From the NCBI RefSeq assembly GCF_002155975.1, contig NZ_MUMI01000073.1, positions 1 to 52,523 of the forward strand: DNA of 52,523 nt. Direction: 5' to 3'. Positions 1-8,175 of this stretch are shown one piece after another (within the stretch, counting starts at the first letter, position 1; each line of letters begins with the position of its first letter). The notes beneath the pieces were generated by a model that had not been told where the DNA came from, did not search any database, and worked only from the letters and a program-made list of their open reading frames with translations. The DNA comes from Amycolatopsis kentuckyensis (GTDB taxonomy: Bacteria > Actinomycetota > Actinomycetes > Mycobacteriales > Pseudonocardiaceae). The position numbers and the translations under genes were made by a program.

Positions 1-49
1 CGTCCCCAATCACGCGAGATGCGCCGCTGATCACGCCGGGTCGGCTCGC

Positions 50-120
50 GAGTACGCGAGTCGACCGCTCAATCACGCGAGTCGACCGCTCAATCACGCG
101 AGTCGACCCGCCAATCACGG
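50..120. repeat. 21-bp tandem GTCGAC/CACGCG repeats
   Basis: Three copies of TCGAC start at 61, 82 and 103, a 21-bp period. Each copy carries a CGAGTCGACC core followed by an AATCACG block. More degenerate copies extend left to about position 10. The same words recur at 184-274 and 8060-8175, so this is a dispersed repeat family. The stop codon of the gene at 115-573 (minus strand TGA) lies inside the last CGTGATTGG unit. Confidence 0.85.
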
Positions 121-573
121 GGCCCGGAGCACCCGGCCGGCGAACTCGCGTACCCGGACCGACGGTTCGCGTACCGGAACGGACGACACGCGTGTCTGAG
201 AGGTCGACTCGCGTGATCCGAAGGTCGACACGCGTGTCTGGGAGGTCGACTCGCGTGATCCGAGGGTCGACACGGCGCGGCCGAGGAGTCCGGCGGCCAG
301 GGCCGAGGCGAGGACGAGCGCAGCGAGGCCGGAGCCCGGGTCGAAGGTGAGCTCGCCGAACCGGCCGAGGACGAAGCCCGTGTGCAGGCCCCACGAGATC
401 ACCGCCACCCCGGTCGCCGCCGGAGGGGAACTTCGGGAGGCGGCGGCCAGGACGACCGCGCCCAGGGTGACCAGCGCGTACCAGGGGTGGCTCGTCGCTC
501 CGGCCAGGTCCGCCACGATCACCGCCGCGACCGCGGCCACGCAGCCGAACGGGAACCCGAAGTCCTCTGTCAT
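115..573 (-). CDS. small membrane protein with repeat-encoded C-terminus
   Basis: 152 residues. Residues 1-100 are hydrophobic with about three predicted membrane segments (around 8-25, 33-47 and 80-98), so it should sit in the cytoplasmic membrane. I do not recognise the family. From about residue 102 the sequence changes to a 14-residue repeat (STLGSRESTSQTRV, then STFGSRESTSQTRV, then a degenerate third copy). It is encoded by a 42-bp DNA repeat of the same family as the neighbouring intergenic arrays. The native protein probably ended near residue 101 and the repeat extended the frame. The start ATG at 573 is the only good one. Function unknown. Confidence 0.6.
   Translation of the reverse strand: MTEDFGFPFGCVAAVAAVIVADLAGATSHPWYALVTLGAVVLAAASRSSPPAATGVAVISWGLHTGFVLGRFGELTFDPGSGLAALVLASALAAGLLGRAVSTLGSRESTSQTRVSTFGSRESTSQTRVSSVPVREPSVRVREFAGRVLRAP
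184..274. repeat. 42-bp tandem repeat inside a coding frame
   Basis: The word CGACACGCGTGTCTG starts at 184 and 226, and a truncated CGACACG starts at 268, giving an exact 42-bp period. Each unit contains one GTCGACACGCG and one GTCGACTCGCG half. Because 42 is a multiple of three, the overlapping minus-strand frame stays open and encodes a 14-residue repeat. Composition and words match the intergenic arrays at 50-120 and 8060-8175. Confidence 0.85.
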
Positions 574-657
574 CCGCCCAGTCCAGTCGCGAGGGTGCGG
601 CCGAGCGTGCGCCAGGACACATTCCCTACACCCGGCGCCGGGATCTTTACGCGCTAT

Positions 658-1527
658 TTACTCGACAAGGGTCACGCCCTTGATCGCGTCCACGAGCGAA
701 GGCCAGACCGCGCGCGGCAGGTTGTGCCCCATCCCCGGGATCACCACCAGCTCCGCGCCCGGGATCGCCTCCGCCGTCGCCTTGCCGCCGCTGACGTTGA
801 TCAGCGGGTCCGCGTCGCCGTGGACGACCAGGGCCGGCAGTCGCACCTCCCGCAGCCGGGCCGTGCGGTCGCCCGAGGCCACCACCGCCGCCGCGTGGCG
901 CAGGGTGCCCACCGGGTGGCGGGCGCGGTCGTAGTGCAACGCCGCCTTGGCCAGCAGGAACGCCTCGTCGTCCGGGTAGCCGGGGGAGCCGAGCCGCCGG
1001 TAGCCCTCGACGCTGTCGGCGATGGCCTGCTCGCGGGTCGTCGCCGGCGGGCGGGTCAGCAGCGCCAGCGCCCACGGCTCGGCCTGCCCGACGCCCCGGT
1101 CGCCGGTGGTCGACATGATCGACGTGATCGACCGCAGCCGGTCCGGGTGGTCGATCGCCAGCTGCTGCACGATCATCCCGCCCATCGACGCCCCGACGAC
1201 GTGCGCCCGGTCGATGCCGAGCGCGTCGAACAGCCCGACGGCGTCGTCGGCCATGTCCGACAACGTGTACGGCGCACTCGACAGATCGCCGGCCGCCAGC
1301 GCGGCCAGGTCCGGCGGCGGCAGGTGGTCGAGCCACGTGGAGAGCCCCACGTCCCGGTTGTCGTACCGGACGACGAAGAAGCCGCGGCCCGCGAGCAGTT
1401 CGCAGAAGCCGTCCTCCCAGGTGATCATCTGGGCGCCCAGGCCCATCACGAGGACCAGCGGCGGGGCCGCCGGATCGCCGAACGTGTCGTACTCGAGCTC
1501 GAGACCGTTGGCCTGTGCGCGTGCCAT
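658..1527 (-). CDS. alpha/beta-fold hydrolase
   Basis: 289 residues from the ATG at 1527; the longer open frame upstream has no hydrolase-like sequence and would overlap the divergent TetR gene. It has the family landmarks in order: an oxyanion-region VMGLG near residue 30, nucleophile elbow GASMGGM with the serine around residue 115, an acid in HGDADPLI and a histidine in GMGHNLP near the C-terminus. This is a cytosolic esterase or hydrolase of unknown substrate. It is divergent from the TetR regulator starting 67 bp away, a common arrangement for local control. Confidence 0.85.
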   Translation of the reverse strand: MARAQANGLELEYDTFGDPAAPPLVLVMGLGAQMITWEDGFCELLAGRGFFVVRYDNRDVGLSTWLDHLPPPDLAALAAGDLSSAPYTLSDMADDAVGLFDALGIDRAHVVGASMGGMIVQQLAIDHPDRLRSITSIMSTTGDRGVGQAEPWALALLTRPPATTREQAIADSVEGYRRLGSPGYPDDEAFLLAKAALHYDRARHPVGTLRHAAAVVASGDRTARLREVRLPALVVHGDADPLINVSGGKATAEAIPGAELVVIPGMGHNLPRAVWPSLVDAIKGVTLVE

Positions 1528-1594
1528 ACCCCGATCCTGCCGTACCCGCGCGGAGCTGGCACCGGGCCCGGCCGTGCGGTTACCGTTACGCCCC

Positions 1595-2326
1595 ATGCCG
1601 ACCTCATCCTCGGGCACGGGACAGCGTCCACGGTCACGGGCCGCGGCGGGACTGCCGGCGCTGACGTCCGACTGCATCGTCAGCGCGGCCACCGCGCTCA
1701 CCGCCCAGCGCGGCCTGGACAACTGGACGCTGCGGGAACTCGCACGCTCGGTCGAGGCCTACCCGGCGGTGATCTACCACCACGTCGGCGACCGGGATGC
1801 GGTGGTCAACGCCGTCGTCGACCGGGTCGTCGGGCTGCTGGAGCTGCCGGACGAGCAGCTCCCGTGGCAGGAGTGGTTCACCGAGCTGCTGGCCGGCCTG
1901 CGCGCGGTGCTGCGGACCTACCCCGGCTGCGCGCGGCGGCTGGCGCTGTTCGGCCCGTCCGTCAAAGCGGCCACGCGCACCATCGACGCGGGTGTCGGCG
2001 TGCTGCTCGCCGCCGGGTTCGGCCGCGAGAGCGTGCTGGCCTACAACCTGCTGCTCATGACGGCGTGCCAGTTCGTCGCCATGGAGGACGACCGCGACGG
2101 CGCCCTCGCGCTGCGGATCGACAACACCGAGGAGTACGCGACCTACCGCGAGCGGGCGGACCTGCCGGGGATGGCCGAACTGGGCGCCGCGATGCACGAC
2201 CTGATGGGCGACCCGGACCTGGCTTCGGGCTATTACGCGCAGCTCTACGACTACGCGGTCCGGCGATGCCTCGACGGCCTCGCGCACCGGCTGGCCGAAC
2301 TGCACAATCCGGACATCTCGGGCTGA
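1595..2326 (+). CDS. TetR-family transcriptional regulator
   Basis: 243 residues from the ATG at 1595. The N-terminal helix-turn-helix is visible (ALTAQRGLDNWTLRELA, then a recognition helix around AYPAVIYHHVGDRDAVVNAV), followed by a helical ligand-binding domain resembling the TetR_C groups. It is divergently arranged with the alpha/beta hydrolase gene, the likeliest target. Residues 1-20 are polar and low-complexity, so a slightly later start cannot be excluded. The ligand is unknown. Confidence 0.85.
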   Translation: MPTSSSGTGQRPRSRAAAGLPALTSDCIVSAATALTAQRGLDNWTLRELARSVEAYPAVIYHHVGDRDAVVNAVVDRVVGLLELPDEQLPWQEWFTELLAGLRAVLRTYPGCARRLALFGPSVKAATRTIDAGVGVLLAAGFGRESVLAYNLLLMTACQFVAMEDDRDGALALRIDNTEEYATYRERADLPGMAELGAAMHDLMGDPDLASGYYAQLYDYAVRRCLDGLAHRLAELHNPDISG

Positions 2327-2389
2327 CAGCAACTTGACAGTGCCTCGGCGTACCGTGGGCGTGCGTCGGTGGTTCGCCCACTGACCCGG

Positions 2390-2429
2390 AGCCCCTGGCG
2401 CCCTCCTCCCCCTCGTGGCGCCGGGGGCT
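2390..2429. terminator. hairpin between convergent genes
   Basis: Arms at 2390-2402 (AGCCCCTGGCGCC) and 2417-2429 (GGCGCCGGGGGCT) pair over 13 bp with one G-T wobble and a 14-nt loop. It lies between two converging TetR genes and could serve both strands; there is no clear T-run. Confidence 0.65.
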
Positions 2430-2434
2430 TCGGT

Positions 2435-3100
2435 CTACCCGGAATCGCCCTGTCGCGGTGACGGCGGGCCGGTGCGCGGCGGCGCCGCCTGGATGGCCGG
2501 GAAGATCTCGCCGACCAGGGTCACCAGCGACTTCGACAGCAGCAGGTGCACCTGTTCGCGGGTCAGCGAGCCGCGCACGAGCCACTCCCGCCCCGCCGAC
2601 TTCACCATCCCGCCGAACGCGCGCACCAGCGCGTTGAGCTCGGGCCCGTGGTCGCTCTCCCGCGACAGCCCGACGGCTTCCAGCACGCGGTCGGCGGATT
2701 CGCGGTCGGCTTCTTCGAGGATGCGCTCCACCTCGAGGTCGCGGCCGATGCCCTCGGGCGCGATCGCGGCCAGCCACATCCGCTCCTGGCTGGTGACCAT
2801 GTCGAGGAACCACTCGATGGCGACGTCGGCGCGCAGCTCCAGCGGCCCGTCGGGGAGGATCTCGACGGCCAGCCGCGGCACGGTCAGCGCGCGGCGGATG
2901 ATTTCGAGGTACAGCTCGCGTTTCGTGCCGAAGTAGTGGTTGATCAGCCCCCGCGCCACCCCGGCCGCCGCTGCTATGTCCGAAGTGGACACTGCGGAAT
3001 AGGGACGTTCACCGAACAGCCGCGCCGCACAAGCGTAGATCTGTTCCTTCCGTTCGTCCGGTTCCAGTCTTCGCCATCTCGGCGCCGGCTCGGTGTTCAT
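2435..3100 (-). CDS. TetR-family transcriptional regulator
   Basis: 221 residues from the ATG at 3100; the extra upstream frame to 3172 lacks family features. The HTH is typical (AARLFGERPYSAVSTSDIAAAAGVA, split here only for naming; recognition helix GLINHYFGTKRELYLEII). The C-terminal domain is helical with no recognised ligand pocket. It lies 90 bp downstream of the amino-acid monooxygenase gene on the same strand, so it might be the last member of that operon and control it. The two palindromes at 7071-7117 would be candidate sites, but nothing in the sequence proves this. Confidence 0.85.
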   Translation of the reverse strand: MNTEPAPRWRRLEPDERKEQIYACAARLFGERPYSAVSTSDIAAAAGVARGLINHYFGTKRELYLEIIRRALTVPRLAVEILPDGPLELRADVAIEWFLDMVTSQERMWLAAIAPEGIGRDLEVERILEEADRESADRVLEAVGLSRESDHGPELNALVRAFGGMVKSAGREWLVRGSLTREQVHLLLSKSLVTLVGEIFPAIQAAPPRTGPPSPRQGDSG

Positions 3101-3190
3101 CCGCCCATCGTCGCACGGGCCGTTGCGCCGGGCAGGGTAGTCAGCACGATGTCGGATGTGCCGCCACGCCAATACCCGATCGGGGCACGG

Positions 3191-4882
3191 TCAGTCCGGC
3201 AGCGTGATCGGGGCGAGGTCCGCGAAGCCGTCACCCGGGCCCGGATTCGCCGGATCGGTGACCCCGCCGAAGTGGTGCAGCACGCCCCACACGGCGTTGA
3301 GCGCCGTCTGCACCGCGCCCTCGGCCCAGCCCGCCGTCCACGAGATGTCGTCGCCCGCCAGGAACAGGCCCCGGTACCGCGTCGGCAGCTCGTCCTGCAC
3401 GAAGTGCGTGAACAGCCGCTGCTGGTAGCGGTAGTGCCCGGGCAGGTTCGCCTTGAACGCGCCCATGAAGTGCGGTTCCGCCTCCCAGGACACGGTCACC
3501 GGGTCACCGATGATGTGCCGCCGGACGTCGACGCCCGGGTAGATCTCGCGCAGCGACTGGAGCATCACCTCGACGCGCTCGCCCACCGACAGCGGCAGCC
3601 ACTTCAGCGAGTCGTCGGCCCACGTGTAGGACAGGCAGATCACCGCGGGCTCCGCCGGGTCGTCGCCGAGCAGGTACGTGCCGCGCGGCATCCGGTCGGT
3701 GAGCGTCATGCTCATCGCGTGGCGGCCGGTCACCGGGTCGCGGTCCAGCCAGAACGGCCGGTCGACCGGCACGAACACCTTCGACGACGCCATGTAGTGC
3801 GTGCGCTCGATCGCCGTCCAGTGGTCGATCGGGAACAGCGCTTCGTCGCACTCGATGTTCGACAGCAGCATCCAGCTCTGCGCGGTGAACACCGCCGCCG
3901 GAAACGTCCTGATGTGTCCCTCGGTGTCCGTGACGGTGATGTTGCCGGGTGCCGTGCGGTGCAACCGCGCGACGCCGGGCCGCGGGCGTCCGCCGTGCAG
4001 CGTGCTCAGGCTGGTGCCCGCGGGCCAGAAAGCGGTGTCTTCCGGGGCGTGCTCCCAAAGCCGGAGCGGGAGCTGCCTGCTGCCGCCGACGATGCTGCGG
4101 TGCTCGTCGTCGGCTCCGGTGTAGACCACCCGCAGGATCTCCAGGATGGAGTTGGGGAAGTCGGTGTCCCAGCCGCCGGTGCCGAAGCCGACCTGGCCGA
4201 AGATCTCGCGGTGGCGGAAGGAGGCGAACGCGGGGGAGTCGCAGAGGAAGCCGTAGAACGTCTGGTTGTCCAGCCGCGGGACCAGGTCGTTCCACAGCCG
4301 CTTGATCGTCTTCGCGTCGCGGTCGCGGATCGCCGTCTGCATCTCGGCGAAGGAGACGTGCTCGGCCAGGGTCCGGTCCCAGGCCGTGGCGACCTCGCGG
4401 AAGACGGCGGGCAGGTCCTCCGGCGTGCGCGCGTAGTGGCTCTCCCCCTTGAGGTCCACGACCGTGCTCGGCGTCCCCGGCGCCAGCGGGTTCGGGAACG
4501 GCGTGGTCTCCAGCCCGACCTTGTCGATGTAGTGGAACAGGGCGGTCGACGCGGGCGGGAAGCGCATCGCGCCCATCTCGGCGACGACGTCGTCCGGGCA
4601 GCCGGGGAACCGCACGGTCCGCAGCCGGCCGCCGATCTCGGCGATCTCGTACACCACCGGCCGCAGGCCCAGCTTCATCAGCTCGTACGCGGTGACGATG
4701 CCGGAGAGGCCGCCGCCGATCACGGCGACCTCGGTGCCGTGCCGCTCGGCGGGCAGCGAGCCCAGGCCGGCCGGGTGGGCGAGGTAGTCGTCGTAGGCGA
4801 ACGGGAAGTCCGGGCCGAACATCGTGATCGGGCGGCCCGCCGGTTCGTCGTGGTGGATCGCGGTCGGGACGGCGGAGGTCAT
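3191..4882 (-). CDS. davB: flavin amino-acid 2-monooxygenase (DavB-like)
   Basis: 563 residues, the size of Pseudomonas lysine 2-monooxygenase. The N-terminus (PITMFGPDFPFAYDDYL, HPAGLGS.PAERHG), the FAD dinucleotide motif around residues 52-64 (VAVIGGGLSG) and later blocks (VGFGTGGWD.DFPNS, IIGDPVTVSWEA, GHYRY.QR) all match what I recall of DavB. The family decarboxylates and oxygenates a basic L-amino acid to an amide (lysine to 5-aminovaleramide). Actinobacterial relatives also act on arginine, giving 4-guanidinobutyramide. Its start overlaps the amidase stop as ATGA, and the amidase and cationic permease alongside support the pathway. Lysine versus arginine cannot be decided from sequence alone. 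Confidence 0.85.
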   Translation of the reverse strand: MTSAVPTAIHHDEPAGRPITMFGPDFPFAYDDYLAHPAGLGSLPAERHGTEVAVIGGGLSGIVTAYELMKLGLRPVVYEIAEIGGRLRTVRFPGCPDDVVAEMGAMRFPPASTALFHYIDKVGLETTPFPNPLAPGTPSTVVDLKGESHYARTPEDLPAVFREVATAWDRTLAEHVSFAEMQTAIRDRDAKTIKRLWNDLVPRLDNQTFYGFLCDSPAFASFRHREIFGQVGFGTGGWDTDFPNSILEILRVVYTGADDEHRSIVGGSRQLPLRLWEHAPEDTAFWPAGTSLSTLHGGRPRPGVARLHRTAPGNITVTDTEGHIRTFPAAVFTAQSWMLLSNIECDEALFPIDHWTAIERTHYMASSKVFVPVDRPFWLDRDPVTGRHAMSMTLTDRMPRGTYLLGDDPAEPAVICLSYTWADDSLKWLPLSVGERVEVMLQSLREIYPGVDVRRHIIGDPVTVSWEAEPHFMGAFKANLPGHYRYQQRLFTHFVQDELPTRYRGLFLAGDDISWTAGWAEGAVQTALNAVWGVLHHFGGVTDPANPGPGDGFADLAPITLPD

Positions 4883-5622
4883 GCGGTCGTTCCTCGGTAC
4901 AGTTCGGGCCGTCGGTCGGCCAGGTGGGTGTTCTCCAGGCGGGACGCGGCCAGGGCGTCCCGGGTGACGTCGGCGGCGATCACCCCGGGCCCGGCGCCGG
5001 CGCGGGCCAGCACCTCGCCGGTCGGGGCCACGACGCAGGAGCGCCCGCAGTAGGTCAGCTCCCGCTCGGTGTCGCAGCGGTTCGCGTAGGCGACGAACAG
5101 CTGGCTTTCGTAGGCCCGCGCGGGTACGAGCGTGTCCGCAACGATTTCGTAGGGGCTCATCAGCGCGGTCGGCACGACCAGGAGTTCGGTGCCGGCGAGC
5201 GCGTGCGCGCGGACCAGCTCCGGGAACTCGACGTCGTAGCAGATGAGCAGCCCGACCCGGACGCCGCCGAGGTCGGCCTGCACCACGGCCTCGTCGCCGG
5301 GGGCGAACCAGGCCTTGTCGAGGTCGCCGAAGAGGTGCGTCTTGCGGTAGTTGGCCAGCCGGTGTCCGCTCGCGTCGACGAGCTGGACGCTGTTGTAGAC
5401 GTGCTCGCCGTCGGTTTCCGGGTAGCCGTACGCCAGCGCGGTGCCCGTTTGCCGCGCCAAGGCGGACATCCGGGCCGCGGTGGGCCCGTCGGCGGGTTCG
5501 GCGAGCTCGTGCGTGCGGGCGCCGATGTGGTAGCCGGTGGTGATCATCTCGGCGGTGACGACGAGGTCGGCGTCGATCCGGGGCAGGTCGCCGAGCGGGC
5601 CCTGGTGGATGGCGACCCTCAT
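4879..5622 (-). CDS. davA: nitrilase-superfamily amidase (DavA-like)
   Basis: 247 residues from the ATG at 5622, which overlaps the permease stop as ATGA. The carbon-nitrogen hydrolase triad is present: Glu25 (TAEM), Lys94 (YRKTHLFG) and Cys128 (LICYDVEFPE). The blocks YGYPE, YNSVQL and YRKTHLFG resemble 5-aminovaleramidase, which hydrolyses the amide made by DavB to 5-aminovalerate. For an arginine-type pathway the product would be 4-guanidinobutyrate. Oddity: the first helix expected between strand 1 and the catalytic Glu (about 17-20 residues in DavA) is missing, so Glu falls at residue 25. Transaminase and dehydrogenase genes for later steps are not in this window. Confidence 0.83.
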   Translation of the reverse strand: MRVAIHQGPLGDLPRIDADLVVTAEMITTGYHIGARTHELAEPADGPTAARMSALARQTGTALAYGYPETDGEHVYNSVQLVDASGHRLANYRKTHLFGDLDKAWFAPGDEAVVQADLGGVRVGLLICYDVEFPELVRAHALAGTELLVVPTALMSPYEIVADTLVPARAYESQLFVAYANRCDTERELTYCGRSCVVAPTGEVLARAGAGPGVIAADVTRDALAASRLENTHLADRRPELYRGTTA

Positions 5623-7010
5623 GCCAGCCTCGACTTCCGGATCCCGTAGCCGAAGTAGATCAGCAGGCCCAGCACCATCCACGCGCCGAAGACCAGCCAG
5701 GTGGCGCCGTCCAGGCTGAGCATCATGTAGCCGCAGCAGAGCACGCCGAGGATCGGCGTGACCGGCGAGAGCGGGACGCGGAACGTCCGCGGGCGGTCGG
5801 GCTGGCGCTTGCGGAGCAGCAGGACGGCGACGTTGACCAGGCCGAACGCGAACAGCGTGCCGATGCTGGTGGCGTCGGCGAGCTTCCCGAGCGGGATGAA
5901 GGCGGCCAGGATGGCGACGAACGCCGAGACGACGAGGGTGTTGGTCCGCGGGGAGCCGCTCTTCGCGTCCACTTGGGACAGGGCGGCCGGGACGAGGCCG
6001 TCGCGGGACATCGCGAACAGGATGCGCGTCTGTCCGTAGAGGACGGTCAGCACGACGCTGGAGATCGCCACGATCGCGCCCACCGCCAGCAGACCGGCCC
6101 AGAACGGGTTGTCCGAGACGACGTCGAGCACGTGCGAGAGCGCGGCTTCCTGGCCGTCGAACTGCTGCCACGGCAGGGCGCCGACCGCGGCCACCGCGAC
6201 CAGGCAGTACAGGACGGTGACGATGCCGAGGGAGAGCAGGATCGCCCGCGGCAGGTCGCGCTGCGGGTTCTTCGCCTCCTCGCCGGCGGTCGAGGCCGCG
6301 TCGAAACCGATGTAGGAGAAGAAGAGCTTGGCGCCGCCGGCGCTCAGCCCGGCCAGGCCCAGCGGCAGGAACGGCGTGAAGTTCTTCGCCTGCACCGCGC
6401 TGAAGGCGATCGCGCAGAACAGCACCAGCGTGGCGATCTTGACCACGACCATGACCGCGTTGGCCCGCGCGCTCTCCTTCGCGCCGGACAGCAGCAGGAG
6501 CATCGCGAGGACGACGACGAGGATGGCGGGCACGTTGACGACGCCGCCCGAACCCGGCGGCTGGCTGAGTGCGTCCGGGATGGCGAAGCCGAAGGCCAGC
6601 CGCAGCAGTTCGTTGAGGTACTGGCCCCAGCCGACGGCGACCGAGGCGACCGAGACGCCGTACTCGAGCACCAGGCACCACCCGCAGACCCAGGCGACGA
6701 GCTCACCGAGCGTGGCGTAGGTGTAGGAGTAGGACGAACCGGACAGCGGGATCATCCCGGCGAGCTCGGCGTAGGACAGCGCCGAGAACAAGGCCGTGAC
6801 GCCGGCGAGCACGAAGGAGAGCACCACCGCCGGGCCGGCCACCGGGACGGCCTCGCCGAGCACGACGAAGATGCCGCTGCCCAGCGTCGCCCCGATGCTG
6901 AGCATGGTGAGCTGCCCGAGGCCGAGCGACCGCTTCAACGTGCCATGATCACCTTCGGCGACCAGGTCGGCGACCGGTTTCCGCCGCACCGTCGCGGCTC
7001 GCAAAGTCAT
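5619..7010 (-). CDS. APC-superfamily cationic amino-acid permease
   Basis: 463 residues with about twelve hydrophobic segments. The APC signature follows residue 30 (LSIGATLGSGIFVVLGEA), with FSYIGFDAASTAGEEAKNP in the middle, typical of the CAT/YfnA branch. It is the first gene of the operon permease-amidase-monooxygenase, with ATGA overlaps at both junctions, so it most likely imports the basic amino acid that the monooxygenase oxidises. The start ATG at 7010 leaves a short cytosolic tail of about 30 residues. Expression probably starts in the divergent region 7011-7229. Confidence 0.9.
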   Translation of the reverse strand: MTLRAATVRRKPVADLVAEGDHGTLKRSLGLGQLTMLSIGATLGSGIFVVLGEAVPVAGPAVVLSFVLAGVTALFSALSYAELAGMIPLSGSSYSYTYATLGELVAWVCGWCLVLEYGVSVASVAVGWGQYLNELLRLAFGFAIPDALSQPPGSGGVVNVPAILVVVLAMLLLLSGAKESARANAVMVVVKIATLVLFCAIAFSAVQAKNFTPFLPLGLAGLSAGGAKLFFSYIGFDAASTAGEEAKNPQRDLPRAILLSLGIVTVLYCLVAVAAVGALPWQQFDGQEAALSHVLDVVSDNPFWAGLLAVGAIVAISSVVLTVLYGQTRILFAMSRDGLVPAALSQVDAKSGSPRTNTLVVSAFVAILAAFIPLGKLADATSIGTLFAFGLVNVAVLLLRKRQPDRPRTFRVPLSPVTPILGVLCCGYMMLSLDGATWLVFGAWMVLGLLIYFGYGIRKSRLA

Positions 7011-7070
7011 GCCGACGACGGTAACGGTCGTTTCCGGAGCGCAAAACAGGAGAACGTTGCGCGTACAGAT

Positions 7071-7117
7071 GAATCACAGGTGATTCATTGCACAAAGGTG
7101 TCGAATCACGGTGATTC
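7071..7117. promoter_or_regulatory. pair of GAATCAC palindromes, likely operator
   Basis: Two near-identical palindromes, GAATCACAGGTGATTC (7071-7086) and GAATCACGGTGATTC (7103-7117), start 32 bp apart, about three helical turns. They lie in the intergenic region between the permease operon (minus) and the SCO6745-like gene (plus). Two same-face sites in a divergent promoter region are typical of a repressor binding as paired dimers. The cognate regulator is unknown. Confidence 0.7.
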
Positions 7118-7229
7118 GTTCCGAGGCGGATTTTTCTTCTGCCGGGGTTGTCGGATCCCGGGTGGGCTGTTCGTGGAGGGGATGAGCGGCCGCCACGAGG
7201 GCGCCGCCCGGACCCGCAGGGGGAAGAAG

Positions 7230-8051
7230 ATGCCCGTCGCCCGCCGCATGTACGACCTGGTCGAGCCGATCGGCCTGGTGCCCTACTTCGCCGACGAGTC
7301 GGACGAGGCCCTGATGGCGCTGGGCCTGCGCAACGTGTGGGACGCCTACTTCGCCGGCCGCGCCGCGCCGCTGGGCCGGTCGGTGCCGGCCGAGGTCGTC
7401 CACGCGATCTTCTACAACTTCGCCCCCGGCGAAGTGGCCCGGCACCTCCCGCGGGTCTGGGAGCTGACCACGCCCGAGGCGGCGCTGGCGGCTCGCGAGC
7501 GGGGCTGTGTCGCGGGGATGCGGCGGATCCTCGGCGAGCTCGCGGACGACCCGCGTGTCGCCCGCGCCGCCGACCTCCTGCTGAAGGCGGCGACGAGCGC
7601 ACCGGTGGAAGGACGCGCGCTCTTCGCCGCGCTGCGGGCGCTCCCGGTGCCGGAGGAACCGGTGGCCCGGCTCTGGCACGCGGCCACCCTGCTGCGCGAG
7701 CACCGCGGCGACGGCCACATCGCCGCGTTGCTGACCGAGGGCATCGGCGGGACGGAGGCCCACGTGCTCCACGCCCTGTCCGTCGACCTGCCTGCGGAGA
7801 AGTTCGGCCGGGTCTGGCACCTCCCGGCGGCGCAGCTGGACGCGGTCATCGACGGCATGCGCGCCCGCGGCCTCGTCGGCCCCGACGGCTGGCTCACCGC
7901 CGAGGGCCGGGCCACGAAGGAGCGGGTCGAGGCCCTGACCGACCGCCTCGCCGAGGCGCCCTACGCCGCCCTGACCCCCGCCGAACTCGACAGCCTCATC
8001 GCCGACCTCACCTCGATCTCGGCCCCCTTCCGCGCAACATTCCCGATGTAG
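7230..8051 (+). CDS. SCO6745-family protein
   Basis: 273 residues from the ATG at 7230, which has an AGGGGGA ribosome site at good spacing. An in-frame ATG at 7182 after GGAGGGG would add 16 basic residues. The pattern ARRMYDLVEPIGLVPYF near the start and GLRNVWDAYFAGRAAPLG resemble the SCO6745 family, whose C-terminal half looks MarR-like (winged-helix region TEGRATKERVEALTDRLAE). Cytosolic; the family has no established reaction. It shares its upstream region and the palindrome pair with the amino-acid oxidation operon, so co-regulation is possible. Confidence 0.75.
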   Translation: MPVARRMYDLVEPIGLVPYFADESDEALMALGLRNVWDAYFAGRAAPLGRSVPAEVVHAIFYNFAPGEVARHLPRVWELTTPEAALAARERGCVAGMRRILGELADDPRVARAADLLLKAATSAPVEGRALFAALRALPVPEEPVARLWHAATLLREHRGDGHIAALLTEGIGGTEAHVLHALSVDLPAEKFGRVWHLPAAQLDAVIDGMRARGLVGPDGWLTAEGRATKERVEALTDRLAEAPYAALTPAELDSLIADLTSISAPFRATFPM

Positions 8052-8059
8052 CGGCCCAC

Positions 8060-8175
8060 CCGTGATTGGCGGGTCGACACGCGTGATTGAAGGGACGACA
8101 CGGCCCGCCGTCGTGTCGACCTCTCCATCACGCGTGTCGACCTTCCAAACACGTGAGTTGACTCTCCGGTCACGC
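8060..8175. repeat. intergenic GTCGAC/ACGCGTGAT repeat array
   Basis: Four or more imperfect copies of a unit built from GGTCGACACGCGTGAT, or its reverse, with 4-6 bp linkers fill the gap between two converging genes. Words are shared with the arrays at 50-120 and 184-274. The TGA stop of the histidine kinase gene (8170-8172 on the minus strand) falls inside the rightmost CGTGACC unit. No spacers or cas genes, so it is not a CRISPR array. Confidence 0.8.

Noticed and set aside
50..274. Possible CRISPR array
   Set aside because: Periods are 21 and 42 bp, there are no unique spacers, part of the array is coding and no cas genes are present.
382..2337. A long plus-strand frame across the membrane protein, hydrolase and TetR genes
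   Set aside because: Composition is Arg/Pro-rich, and two well-supported genes occupy the region in other frames.
2546..5053. An 835-residue plus-strand frame opposite the TetR and monooxygenase genes
   Set aside because: Antisense shadow with biased composition; the minus-strand genes have clear motifs and overlapping start/stop codons.
3191..5622. Indole-acetamide route to auxin (tryptophan monooxygenase plus amidase)
   Set aside because: Enzyme classes are the same, but the sequence blocks match lysine-type DavB and DavA and the operon permease is of the cationic amino-acid type.
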